A DNA stretch of 51,145 nucleotides. It comes from Proteiniphilum sp. GTDB lineage: Bacteria > Bacteroidota > Bacteroidia > Bacteroidales > Dysgonomonadaceae. The DNA lies in assembly GCA_018433945.1 (NCBI GenBank), contig JAHDQF010000075.1:1-51145 (forward strand), in the 5' to 3' direction. The notes under the pieces are model-generated. The model saw nothing but the letters and a program-made list of their open reading frames with translations, was not told where the DNA came from and made no database searches. Shown piece by piece: positions 1 through 6,808 of this stretch (the stretch's first letter is position 1; each line of letters opens with the position of its first letter). The translations under genes and the position numbers were made by a program.

Positions 1-2
1 AG

Positions 3-3000
3 AAACGGGGCATCTTTGTGAAGGAACAGAAGAAAAACGGCATCCCGCCACTGCACTCGCTGTGGGCGCCGCAAGGTAAGAAGATGATTGCACCCGATGA
101 GGAACGGGCATATGAGCGGGTGGACTTCTCACAACTGCACCCCATTGCGGAGCCTCTGGTACAACTGCTGCCCGATGCACCGCCTTTTTACCCCGATGGG
201 AATTTCAGGGAGATCTATGCCCTTCAGTTCCTCCGCCTGGCAAAAGAGGCGGGACGGTTGCTGAACAAGCGGCTCGACTTTGAAGCGCTCTTTCCCTCCC
301 CCAACAACGGAGAGATAATCTCTCACCACACCCGCCTGGCATTTGCCATTGACCGGAACAACGAGGTTTCCGTGTCGATGGGCAACAGCACAATGAACAG
401 TGTGATTCCCTTGCCTGCCCTCTTCCCGCAACTGTTCGGGCTGAATCCCGACTACCTGCCCGATTACCAGCCGTCGGTGGCGGCAGCACACAAGCTGCTA
501 TTTGCGGCCATCCACCTGGTTGCCAACGGAAACATCGTCCCACAGATCATCCAACTGGAAAACGGTCATGCCGCGGTGCGATGGATCCCGGCAATGATCG
601 ACGAACAGGTGCGCACACTCGTCCAAAAGCTGACGGAGATATTGCCCGCCGGACTGTTACAGACATTGCACAAGAGCCGGCAATCGGTAAAGATGAGGCC
701 GGTCGGGAACCAAACGGTGGAGCTGCTCTCCCTCTTTATCTCGACCTTGGTGAGGAGGGCTTCGAAGCCCTCTACAGGTGATCTCATTGCCGATCTCTTC
801 TTCAAGGGCAAGAGCCATGATTTCACCGGCGTGGGTGAGAAAGGGATCACCGGAGGAATCAAGGTGTGGCTGGACCGCTATCACCTCACGGAGGAGGCCT
901 TCAAGCCGGTGATCACCGTGAGCGAGACTGACGCCGATGCCTTTGAGGTGGCGGTGCACATCGAAAACAGGGAACAGCCCGACGCCGCGCCCATACCCCT
1001 CTCCACCGTGCTGAAGGAGGATGAATTTGCGCAACAACGCTTTAAGATATTGCAAAACGTGTCGTTGCTCACGCCCTTTATCCGGGGACTGGACACGCAC
1101 ATCAACCTGGGAGGAAGCCATCCCATATTGTTCAGCAGGGAGGAGTTCTCTCCCTTCCTGATGGAGATTCTCCCGGCCATCCGCCTGCTCAACATCAAGA
1201 TCCTGCTCCCAAAATCACTGCAGCAGCTGCTGCGACCCAAAGTGTCCGTCTTGCTGAAACGAAAATCGGATCAAACCGGGTTCGTGAACCTCGACGACCT
1301 GCTTGCCTTCGACTGGCGCGTGGCGGTGGGCGACACACTCCTCTCGCCCGAAGAGTTCCAACAATTGATGAAGAATGCCTCGGGATTGATCCGCTTCAAG
1401 GAGCGGTATATCTACGTGAATGAAGCTGAGATAGAGAAACTGAACAGGGCCCTTGCCTCCAACAAGCCGCTCAACGCCTACCAGCTGTTTCAAACGGCAC
1501 TCAGCGAGGAGTACGAAGGGGCGCCGGTCGCGCTGACCGACGAGGTGCGCCAGATGATGGCCGAGCTCACCTCCGTGGAGGAGATCCCCCTGCCGCAGGA
1601 ACTCAATGCGCAGCTGCGCCCCTATCAGCACCGGGGATACTCCTGGATGTACCGCAACAGCCGGATCGGCTTTGGCAGCATCATCGCCGATGACATGGGA
1701 CTGGGAAAAACCGTGCAGGTGATCTCCATCCTCTTGAAACTGAAAGAAGAAAAGGCGATCAACCAGAAGCAGAAGGCGCTGGTGGTGGTGCCCACGGGTC
1801 TGCTGACCAACTGGCAGGCCGAGATAGCCCGCTTTGCACCTTCACTGAGCACCCATATCTATCACGGCACGGCGCGTGAACTGAAGCGGTTTGATGCCGA
1901 TGTGATGCTCACCACCTACGGCGTGGCGCGCGGCGACAGTGACCTGCTGAAAAAACAAAAATGGCAGGTGATGGTGATCGACGAGGCGCAAAACATCAAA
2001 AACCAGGATGCGGCCCAGTCGAAGGCGATCAAAAGCATCCCGGCCAACATCCGCATCGCCATGAGCGGCACGCCGGTGGAGAACAGGCTGAGCGAGTTCT
2101 GGTCGATCATGGATTTTACCAACAAGGGATACCTGGGCACGGCCAAATCGTTCCGGGAGGAGTATGCCACGCCCATCCAGCTCTTTAACGACGAGCAGAG
2201 GGTGCGGAAATTCCGGAAAATCACATCGCCTTTCATGATGCGACGCATGAAAACGGATAAAACCATCATCTCCGACCTGCCGGACAAGGTGGAACAAAAC
2301 CAATATGCCCTCCTTACCAAACAACAGGCTGCCCTCTATGAGAGGGCAATGCAGGCAGCAATGGAAGAGATTGAGGGGTACAGCGACGATGGCGACAACC
2401 AGACGCTCTTCAAACGACAGGGACTGGTGTTGCAGATGATCCTCGCACTCAAACAGATATGCAACCACCCCGCGCACTTCCTGAAGAACGGCAACGATGA
2501 CCCTGCCCTCTCGGGGAAGGTACAGCTGCTGTTCGAGCTGCTCGACAGCATGACCGCCGCGGGGGAGAAGGTGCTTATATTCACGCAGTTCAGGGAGATG
2601 GGTGCGATGCTGGAGAAGATGATTGCCGAGCACCTGGGCGACCGGCCGATGTTTTACCACGGCGGCTGCTCCATCACCCAACGACAGGAGATGGTGAAGC
2701 GGTTTCAAACCAACCGCGCCGACAAGGTGTTCATCCTCTCGCTCAAGGCGGCCGGCACGGGACTGAACCTCACTGCCGCCAGCCAGGTGGTGCACTTCGA
2801 TCTGTGGTGGAACCCCGCCGTGGAGAACCAGGCTACAGACCGTGCCTATCGCATCGGACAGAAGAAGAACGTGATGGTGCACCGCATGATCACCAAAAAC
2901 ACTTTCGAGGAAAAAATCGACGCGATGATTCAACGCAAGAAACAGCTCGCCGACATGACCGTGGCGACCGGCGAGAACTGGATCGGCAAGCTGAGCAACA

Positions 3001-3026
3001 AGGAACTGAGGGAGATTTTCGGTTAG
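3..3026 (+). CDS. SNF2-family DEAD/DEAH helicase, 5' end cut by window
   Basis: Superfamily 2 ATPase of the SNF2/Rad54 type, which moves along double-stranded DNA and remodels DNA-protein complexes. The frame is open to the window edge, so the true start is probably upstream; the first possible start inside is GTG at 18. Numbering from that GTG, the N-terminal half (to about 510) is the bacterial SNF2-associated region. The Walker A motif DDMGLGKT lies near residue 557 and the DEAQ box (VIDEAQNIKN) near 655. The C-terminal helicase lobe carries ILSLKAAGTGLNLTAAS and a motif VI stretch ATDRAYRIGQ. It ends 62 bp before the convergent end of the UpxY-like gene. The cellular role of bacterial SNF2 proteins is poorly known. 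The family call is secure. Confidence 0.93.
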   Translation, partial: KRGIFVKEQKKNGIPPLHSLWAPQGKKMIAPDEERAYERVDFSQLHPIAEPLVQLLPDAPPFYPDGNFREIYALQFLRLAKEAGRLLNKRLDFEALFPSPNNGEIISHHTRLAFAIDRNNEVSVSMGNSTMNSVIPLPALFPQLFGLNPDYLPDYQPSVAAAHKLLFAAIHLVANGNIVPQIIQLENGHAAVRWIPAMIDEQVRTLVQKLTEILPAGLLQTLHKSRQSVKMRPVGNQTVELLSLFISTLVRRASKPSTGDLIADLFFKGKSHDFTGVGEKGITGGIKVWLDRYHLTEEAFKPVITVSETDADAFEVAVHIENREQPDAAPIPLSTVLKEDEFAQQRFKILQNVSLLTPFIRGLDTHINLGGSHPILFSREEFSPFLMEILPAIRLLNIKILLPKSLQQLLRPKVSVLLKRKSDQTGFVNLDDLLAFDWRVAVGDTLLSPEEFQQLMKNASGLIRFKERYIYVNEAEIEKLNRALASNKPLNAYQLFQTALSEEYEGAPVALTDEVRQMMAELTSVEEIPLPQELNAQLRPYQHRGYSWMYRNSRIGFGSIIADDMGLGKTVQVISILLKLKEEKAINQKQKALVVVPTGLLTNWQAEIARFAPSLSTHIYHGTARELKRFDADVMLTTYGVARGDSDLLKKQKWQVMVIDEAQNIKNQDAAQSKAIKSIPANIRIAMSGTPVENRLSEFWSIMDFTNKGYLGTAKSFREEYATPIQLFNDEQRVRKFRKITSPFMMRRMKTDKTIISDLPDKVEQNQYALLTKQQAALYERAMQAAMEEIEGYSDDGDNQTLFKRQGLVLQMILALKQICNHPAHFLKNGNDDPALSGKVQLLFELLDSMTAAGEKVLIFTQFREMGAMLEKMIAEHLGDRPMFYHGGCSITQRQEMVKRFQTNRADKVFILSLKAAGTGLNLTAASQVVHFDLWWNPAVENQATDRAYRIGQKKNVMVHRMITKNTFEEKIDAMIQRKKQLADMTVATGENWIGKLSNKELREIFG

Positions 3027-3054
3027 AATAGCGGTAGAAATCTCACCCTTCAAA

Positions 3055-3070
3055 GCTCCATATCCGGAGC
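3055..3070. terminator. Small hairpin between convergent genes
   Basis: A 5-bp inverted repeat, GCTCC/GGAGC, sits in the 62-bp gap between the convergent SNF2 and UpxY-like genes. There is no T-run after it, so it is only a weak candidate for a shared terminator. Confidence 0.25.
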
Positions 3071-3088
3071 AGGAAAGAAACAGGTGGA

Positions 3089-3616
3089 TTACCCGATTCG
3101 CTCGACCATGGTGGCGCTCATCTCAACGGCAGCGCAGCCGAGGCGGTCGATGCGTATGACAATGGAGGATTTGCCGTCGATGGTGATCAGCTCGCCGGTG
3201 AGCCCCTTGAGCGGTCCACGTACCACCTGCACCTGCTCGCCGGGCTGCAGGTCACAGCAGTCGAAGTGGACAGGCGTCTCGGAGAGGTCGACCATAAAGC
3301 GGAACGCCTCCATCTGCGCATCGGGGATGATAGCCGGGACATGCTCGCCACGGAGCACCATATAGCGGATCACCGGCGGCAGCTGCAACACCTGCAGCTG
3401 CTCCGCACGATTCACATACACGAAAATCATCATCGGAATCAGCAACCGGTCGACCTTCTTCTTCCGGTCGCTCCACTGCCGCACCACCGTCTGCACCGGC
3501 AAAAAGGTGGTGATCCCCATCTCCCCCAGCCGGTCGCGCACCTTCTTCTCGTGATGCATCCGCACATAGGCCGCCAACCAGCGGCGTTCTGTTTTCTTAT
3601 CAGAGTCGTTTGACAT
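3089..3616 (-). CDS. UpxY/NusG-family transcription antiterminator, orphan
   Basis: NusG-like protein of the Bacteroides UpxY type, which binds elongating RNA polymerase and lets it read through early terminators, classically in capsule operons. The ATG at 3616 gives 175 residues, close to UpxY length; the frame upstream begins only with a TTG at 3646. The NGN domain starts at RRWLAAYVRMHHEKKV and runs on to FVYVNRAEQLQVL. A KOW-like segment, RGPLKGLTGEL, lies near the C-terminus. UpxY genes normally lead polysaccharide operons, but here the next gene downstream is the oppositely oriented SNF2 helicase. tRNA-Val lies about 215 bp upstream. It may act in trans, or be left over from a lost locus. 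The family call is good; the target is unknown. Confidence 0.82.
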   Translation of the reverse strand: MSNDSDKKTERRWLAAYVRMHHEKKVRDRLGEMGITTFLPVQTVVRQWSDRKKKVDRLLIPMMIFVYVNRAEQLQVLQLPPVIRYMVLRGEHVPAIIPDAQMEAFRFMVDLSETPVHFDCCDLQPGEQVQVVRGPLKGLTGELITIDGKSSIVIRIDRLGCAAVEMSATMVERIG

Positions 3617-3832
3617 GATTTTTGAAGTCAAGCTTCGCCACGACAAAGATAATAAAAAAACAGCTTACAGCTTCCTCACACCTTTCAACTGCAATTCTTG
3701 GTTATCATCAACCACAACGAACGTAGGGCGACTATTAACCCCTATATGGATGCTCACCACCCAGTTAATTGCCATGCACGGCGCAAAAAAGGGGAAGCTC
3801 ACCGGACAGTGGACCTCCTCTCTTTTTGTGCG

Positions 3833-3907
3833 TGAATCGTGCCGGATTCGAACCGGCGACCTCTGCCCTGTCAAGGCAGCGCTCTAAACCAGCTGAGCTA
3901 ACGATTC
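3833..3907 (-). tRNA. tRNA-Val(GAC)
   Basis: Read on the minus strand, the sequence folds into a full cloverleaf. The 7-bp acceptor stem is GAATCGT/ACGATTC with discriminator A. The anticodon stem CTGCC/GGCAG encloses the loop TTGACAG, giving anticodon GAC (valine). The T arm is GCCGG-TTCGAAT-CCGGC. The 3' CCA is not encoded. A TATTTTTG promoter element lies just upstream. Confidence 0.93.
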
Positions 3908-3914
3908 GAGTATG

Positions 3915-3922
3915 CAAAAATA
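3915..3922 (-). promoter_or_regulatory. Promoter -7 element of tRNA-Val
   Basis: Minus-strand TATTTTTG fits the Bacteroidota -7 consensus TAnnTTTG and ends 7 bp before the tRNA 5' end. No clear TTTG -33 element was found. The AT-rich insert begins immediately upstream of this motif. Confidence 0.5.
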
Positions 3923-3962
3923 GCCATTCTTCCGATATATCCCGCTTGAAACAGAAGAAAAT

Positions 3963-4592
3963 ATGAAACAGCCGGTAAGTTATCAATTTACTTTCCAGCA
4001 ATTGGCGCAAAATACCAAAGCGGTTTTGGATGAGTTGAATATTGATAAGATCTATCTTTTAGGCCATTCCATGGGAGGAATGCTGGCTACAAGGTTCACG
4101 CTGATGTATCCCGAAAGAGTTGAAAAACTGATTTTGGAAAACCCCATCGGACTGGAGGACTGGAAGCTTGTGGTACCTTACCTCTCCATCGACGAAAATT
4201 ATCAAAGAGAATTGATGGTTACGTATGATACGGCAAAAAAATACCAGTTGAGTTTCTACTATGACAACCAATGGAAGCCCGAAATGGAAGAATACCGAAA
4301 AATCTACGCACAAGTGGATGAGATGGAACTTCCCTTGGCGGGGACGAAAGAAGAAAAGGATTGTTTTCGATTATTTTCGAATGGGAAACAGTGCCGACGA
4401 CGTCAAAAAATCATCGCCGACTGTCTCGAAAAAATATATACTCAAACCCTTATGATGCTTAACTCTTGCGAAATTGACTACAACAACCCTCCCGCTCGTT
4501 CCAAAACGGTTGTTTCGGTAAATGAAGTTCCGCTCGGAACATACGACAACCTTTTCTGCATAACAGGATTTCCATTTTTATTGTATTTCTAA
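3963..4592 (+). pseudogene. Remnant of an alpha/beta hydrolase
   Basis: The first 115 or so residues match the middle of an alpha/beta-hydrolase. The nucleophile elbow is GHSMGG, followed by [20 protein letters not shown] and the family-typical NPIGLEDWK. The family normally has about 90 more residues before this point, including the oxyanion-hole region, and these are missing: a TAG stands in frame at 3921. After about residue 115 the sequence loses resemblance to the family, and I could not place the expected catalytic Asp/His. I read this as an internal gene fragment left by rearrangement, sitting between the tRNA-Val promoter and the AbiE operon. A short expressed hydrolase is unlikely. 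Confidence 0.65.
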
Positions 4593-4621
4593 TTTCCAGT
4601 AACATTTATGCTAAAAATATA

Positions 4622-4652
4622 GCAAAGGTAATCAAATTATGATTACCTTTGC
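4622..4652. promoter_or_regulatory. Palindromic operator/promoter of the AbiE operon
   Basis: A perfect 12-bp inverted repeat (GCAAAGGTAATC and GATTACCTTTGC) is separated by 7 bp. The right arm contains TACCTTTG (4644-4651), a match to the Bacteroidota -7 element, 18 bp before the abiEi start. AbiEi antitoxins are known to repress their own promoter by binding inverted repeats, so this is the expected place for autoregulation. Confidence 0.72.
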
Positions 4653-4669
4653 ATGAAAATTAGCATGGA

Positions 4670-5482
4670 ATGAAAGCAGACAATTTAACCGAATGGATTA
4701 AAAGTTTAGAAACAAAAGGAACAAATACTTTTTCTGTTGAAATGATAAGGGATAAATTTCCTGATATTCCGGAACAAAATATAAAAAATTCACTTTATCG
4801 TTTTACATCAAAAAATAGAATTGTTTCAGTGTATAAGGGGTTTTATGTAATAATACCACCGCATTACGCGGCTAGAGGAATTGTTCCGCCAACTTATTAC
4901 ATTGACCAATTAATGCAGTATATTGGCAAACCCTATTATATCAGTTTACTTAGTGCTGCAGAGTTTTTTGGGGCAGCACATCAGCGTTCTCAACGTTTCT
5001 TTGTAACAACTATTTTACCGTCAACAAACGTATCCAAAGCCAAAAATAGACTGTTGAATTGGTTATTTAGAAAAGATATTCCCGAAGAGTTTTTGCTGCA
5101 AAAAAACTCAGAAACCGGGACAATACGATTCTCTAACGCGGAATTAACGGCGATAGATTTGGTGCAATATGAAAATGCCGTTGGAGGACTTTCGCGTGTG
5201 GCAACCGTGTTGAATGAGCTTTGTGAACAATGCGATTTTTCCAAAGTGAACAATGAATTACTTAAATTCACATCTGTATCTTCCGTTCAACGACTTGGGT
5301 ATATTTTGGAGAATGTATTAGAGCAAAAAGAGCAAGCTGACGTTTTGTATGAAAAATTGGTTGCTTATGGAAAAAGGCTGAACTACATAGTATTAAGCAC
5401 TCGCTCAAATAAAGAGACCACGCTGCGAGACAGCCGCTGGAAATTAAATATTAACACAGAGATTGAGACAGACGATATATGA
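4670..5482 (+). CDS. abiEi: AbiEi-family antitoxin, type IV toxin-antitoxin
   Basis: Antitoxin of an AbiE system. It has an N-terminal winged-helix region (about residues 1-60, with IKNSLYRFTSKNRIVSVYKG) and a larger C-terminal antitoxin domain containing YYISLLSAAEFFGAAHQRSQ. Known AbiEi proteins both counter the toxin and repress their own operon through the winged helix. The 270-residue length is normal for the family. Its stop overlaps the toxin start by 4 bp (ATGA), indicating translational coupling. A perfect palindrome overlaps the promoter. The base composition is much more AT-rich than the housekeeping genes on both sides, consistent with horizontal gain. Confidence 0.88.
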   Translation: MKADNLTEWIKSLETKGTNTFSVEMIRDKFPDIPEQNIKNSLYRFTSKNRIVSVYKGFYVIIPPHYAARGIVPPTYYIDQLMQYIGKPYYISLLSAAEFFGAAHQRSQRFFVTTILPSTNVSKAKNRLLNWLFRKDIPEEFLLQKNSETGTIRFSNAELTAIDLVQYENAVGGLSRVATVLNELCEQCDFSKVNNELLKFTSVSSVQRLGYILENVLEQKEQADVLYEKLVAYGKRLNYIVLSTRSNKETTLRDSRWKLNINTEIETDDI

Positions 5483-6273
5483 TAAACAGAGCATCTATTG
5501 CCCAATGGCGAGCAACAGCCCCATGGAACAGCAATGAACAGGTGGAGCAAGATTTGATAATTTGTCGCGCATTGGTAGCCATTTTTAGCGATGATTTTCT
5601 ATCAACCCAATTAGCATTTCGTGGTGGAACAGCACTGCACAAACTGTACCTAACTCCTCAAAGCCGCTACTCGGAAGACATTGATTTAGTGCAGATAAAC
5701 TCCGGACCTATTAAACCAATTCTAATGCGTCTGGGAGAAGTGTTGGATTTTCTGCCTGGAAAAGTTATTAAACAAAAACGTTATAACAACACAATGTTAT
5801 TTCGTATGGAGAGTGAAATTCCGCCCGTCGTTCCCATTCGATTAAAAATAGAAATAAATTGTTTTGAACACTTTAATGAACTTGATTTGATTAAAGTGCC
5901 TTTTTCTGTTGAAAATAGTTGGTTTTCGGGAAGTTGTGAATTAACTACTTATCAATTAGAAGAGTTGCTTGGAACTAAACTCAGAGCCTTGTATCAACGC
6001 AAAAAAGGGCGAGATTTATTCGATTTATACAAAGCAATAACCGATAAAATCGTTGATACGGAGCTTCTGCTTCGATGCTATAATCGCTATATGGATTTTT
6101 CAGTAGCAAAAGCACCTACTTACAAACAGTTTATTCAAAATATGGAAGACAAAATGAGAGATCCGGAATTTTTAGGAGATATGGATAATCTACTTCATCC
6201 GGACGGAACGTTTGATATACAAAAGGCGTATCAAGTTGTGAAAGAGAAAATAATTAACAGTTTTAACAAATAA
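5479..6273 (+). CDS. abiEii: AbiEii/AbiGii-family nucleotidyltransferase toxin
   Basis: Toxin partner of the preceding gene, from the DNA polymerase beta-like nucleotidyltransferase superfamily. The GGT motif lies at residues 49-51 (FRGGTALHKLYL) and the catalytic aspartates at 67 and 69 (SEDIDLVQ). A conserved later motif reads LLGTKLRALYQRKKGRDLFD. Related toxins transfer nucleotides, for example to tRNA acceptor ends; that activity is known for relatives, not shown here. At 264 residues it appears intact. It is translationally coupled to the antitoxin. AbiE systems act in phage abortive infection or in stabilising mobile DNA. Confidence 0.88.
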   Translation: MINRASIAQWRATAPWNSNEQVEQDLIICRALVAIFSDDFLSTQLAFRGGTALHKLYLTPQSRYSEDIDLVQINSGPIKPILMRLGEVLDFLPGKVIKQKRYNNTMLFRMESEIPPVVPIRLKIEINCFEHFNELDLIKVPFSVENSWFSGSCELTTYQLEELLGTKLRALYQRKKGRDLFDLYKAITDKIVDTELLLRCYNRYMDFSVAKAPTYKQFIQNMEDKMRDPEFLGDMDNLLHPDGTFDIQKAYQVVKEKIINSFNK

Positions 6274-6608
6274 GCCAAAAGCGAGAAAAAATTCAATTCA
6301 AATTGATGCTTTATCGTTTTTTGCGTCTTCATCCCCTCAGATTTCATCGAGGCTCTTCGAACAGATTTGAACTTGAACAAGAATGAACTGCCTTGTCAAC
6401 GTAGTGATTGAATGGCTTCAAATAAATCGGACGATGTGCCGCAGACGAACCCAACAATAAGGAATTTAGCAGTATTCAAACATATGCTACTCTAGGCAAT
6501 GAGTGTTATAAAAAGAAAAAGTGTCGTAACTCTTTAGAATTACAACACTTAACTGTTTGCTTTTGTCTTTTTCTACGCTCTTTTCAGAGCACTTCAAAAA
6601 CATTTCAG
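6274..6608. other. Gene-free AT-rich stretch between abiEii and tRNA-Asp
   Basis: No credible gene was found in these 335 bases. The only structure noted is the imperfect hairpin at 6521-6548. This stretch lies on the 3' side of tRNA-Asp, a usual place for island ends, but no copy of the tRNA 3' end was found on the far side of the AbiE genes. Confidence 0.4.
6521..6548. terminator. Hairpin downstream of abiEii
   Basis: GTGTcGTAA and TTACaACAC form an 8-bp stem with one mismatch around a 10-base loop, 250 bp after abiEii. A T-rich stretch follows a little later on the plus strand. It is a weak terminator candidate. Confidence 0.28.
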
Positions 6609-6682
6609 CGGTATGGACGGGACTCGAACCCGCGACCCCCTGCGTGACAGGCAGGTATTCTAACCAGCTGAACTACCACACC
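6609..6682 (-). tRNA. tRNA-Asp(GTC)
   Basis: Minus-strand cloverleaf with acceptor stem GGTGTGG/CCATACC (one G-T pair) and discriminator G. Anticodon stem CCTGC/GCAGG encloses loop CTGTCAC, giving anticodon GTC (aspartate). T arm GCGGG-TTCGAGT-CCCGT. CCA is not encoded. A good promoter lies 29 bp upstream. Confidence 0.94.
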
Positions 6683-6710
6683 GTTTACCCATCGTTTCCG
6701 ATAGCGAGTG

Positions 6711-6740
6711 CAAAGGTAAGCATATTTTTCAAATCGCAAA
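6711..6740 (-). promoter_or_regulatory. Promoter of tRNA-Asp
   Basis: Minus-strand TTTG (-33, at 6740-6737) and TACCTTTG (-7, at 6718-6711) are separated by 18 bp, a close match to the Bacteroidota sigma-ABfr promoter. The -7 element ends 28 bp before the tRNA. Confidence 0.6.
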
Positions 6741-6808
6741 ACATTTTTGCTCAGATTTTTGAAAATATTTCAGCTGCTTTTTCCCTGCACCAGCTGCCGG
6801 AAGATCTC

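Noticed and set aside
1842-3053. A 403-codon frame antisense to the SNF2 helicase
   Set aside because: It is the shadow of a strongly conserved gene; its composition (many His and Leu) is typical of antisense reading.
3665-3775. 36-codon minus-strand frame with a protein-like sequence (RPTFVVVDDNQELQLKG) between UpxY and tRNA-Val
   Set aside because: No initiation signal, no recognised family, and too short to separate from chance.
3833-6682. Attachment-site repeats expected for an island inserted at a tRNA
   Set aside because: I searched by eye for copies of the tRNA-Val and tRNA-Asp 3' ends across the interval and found none.
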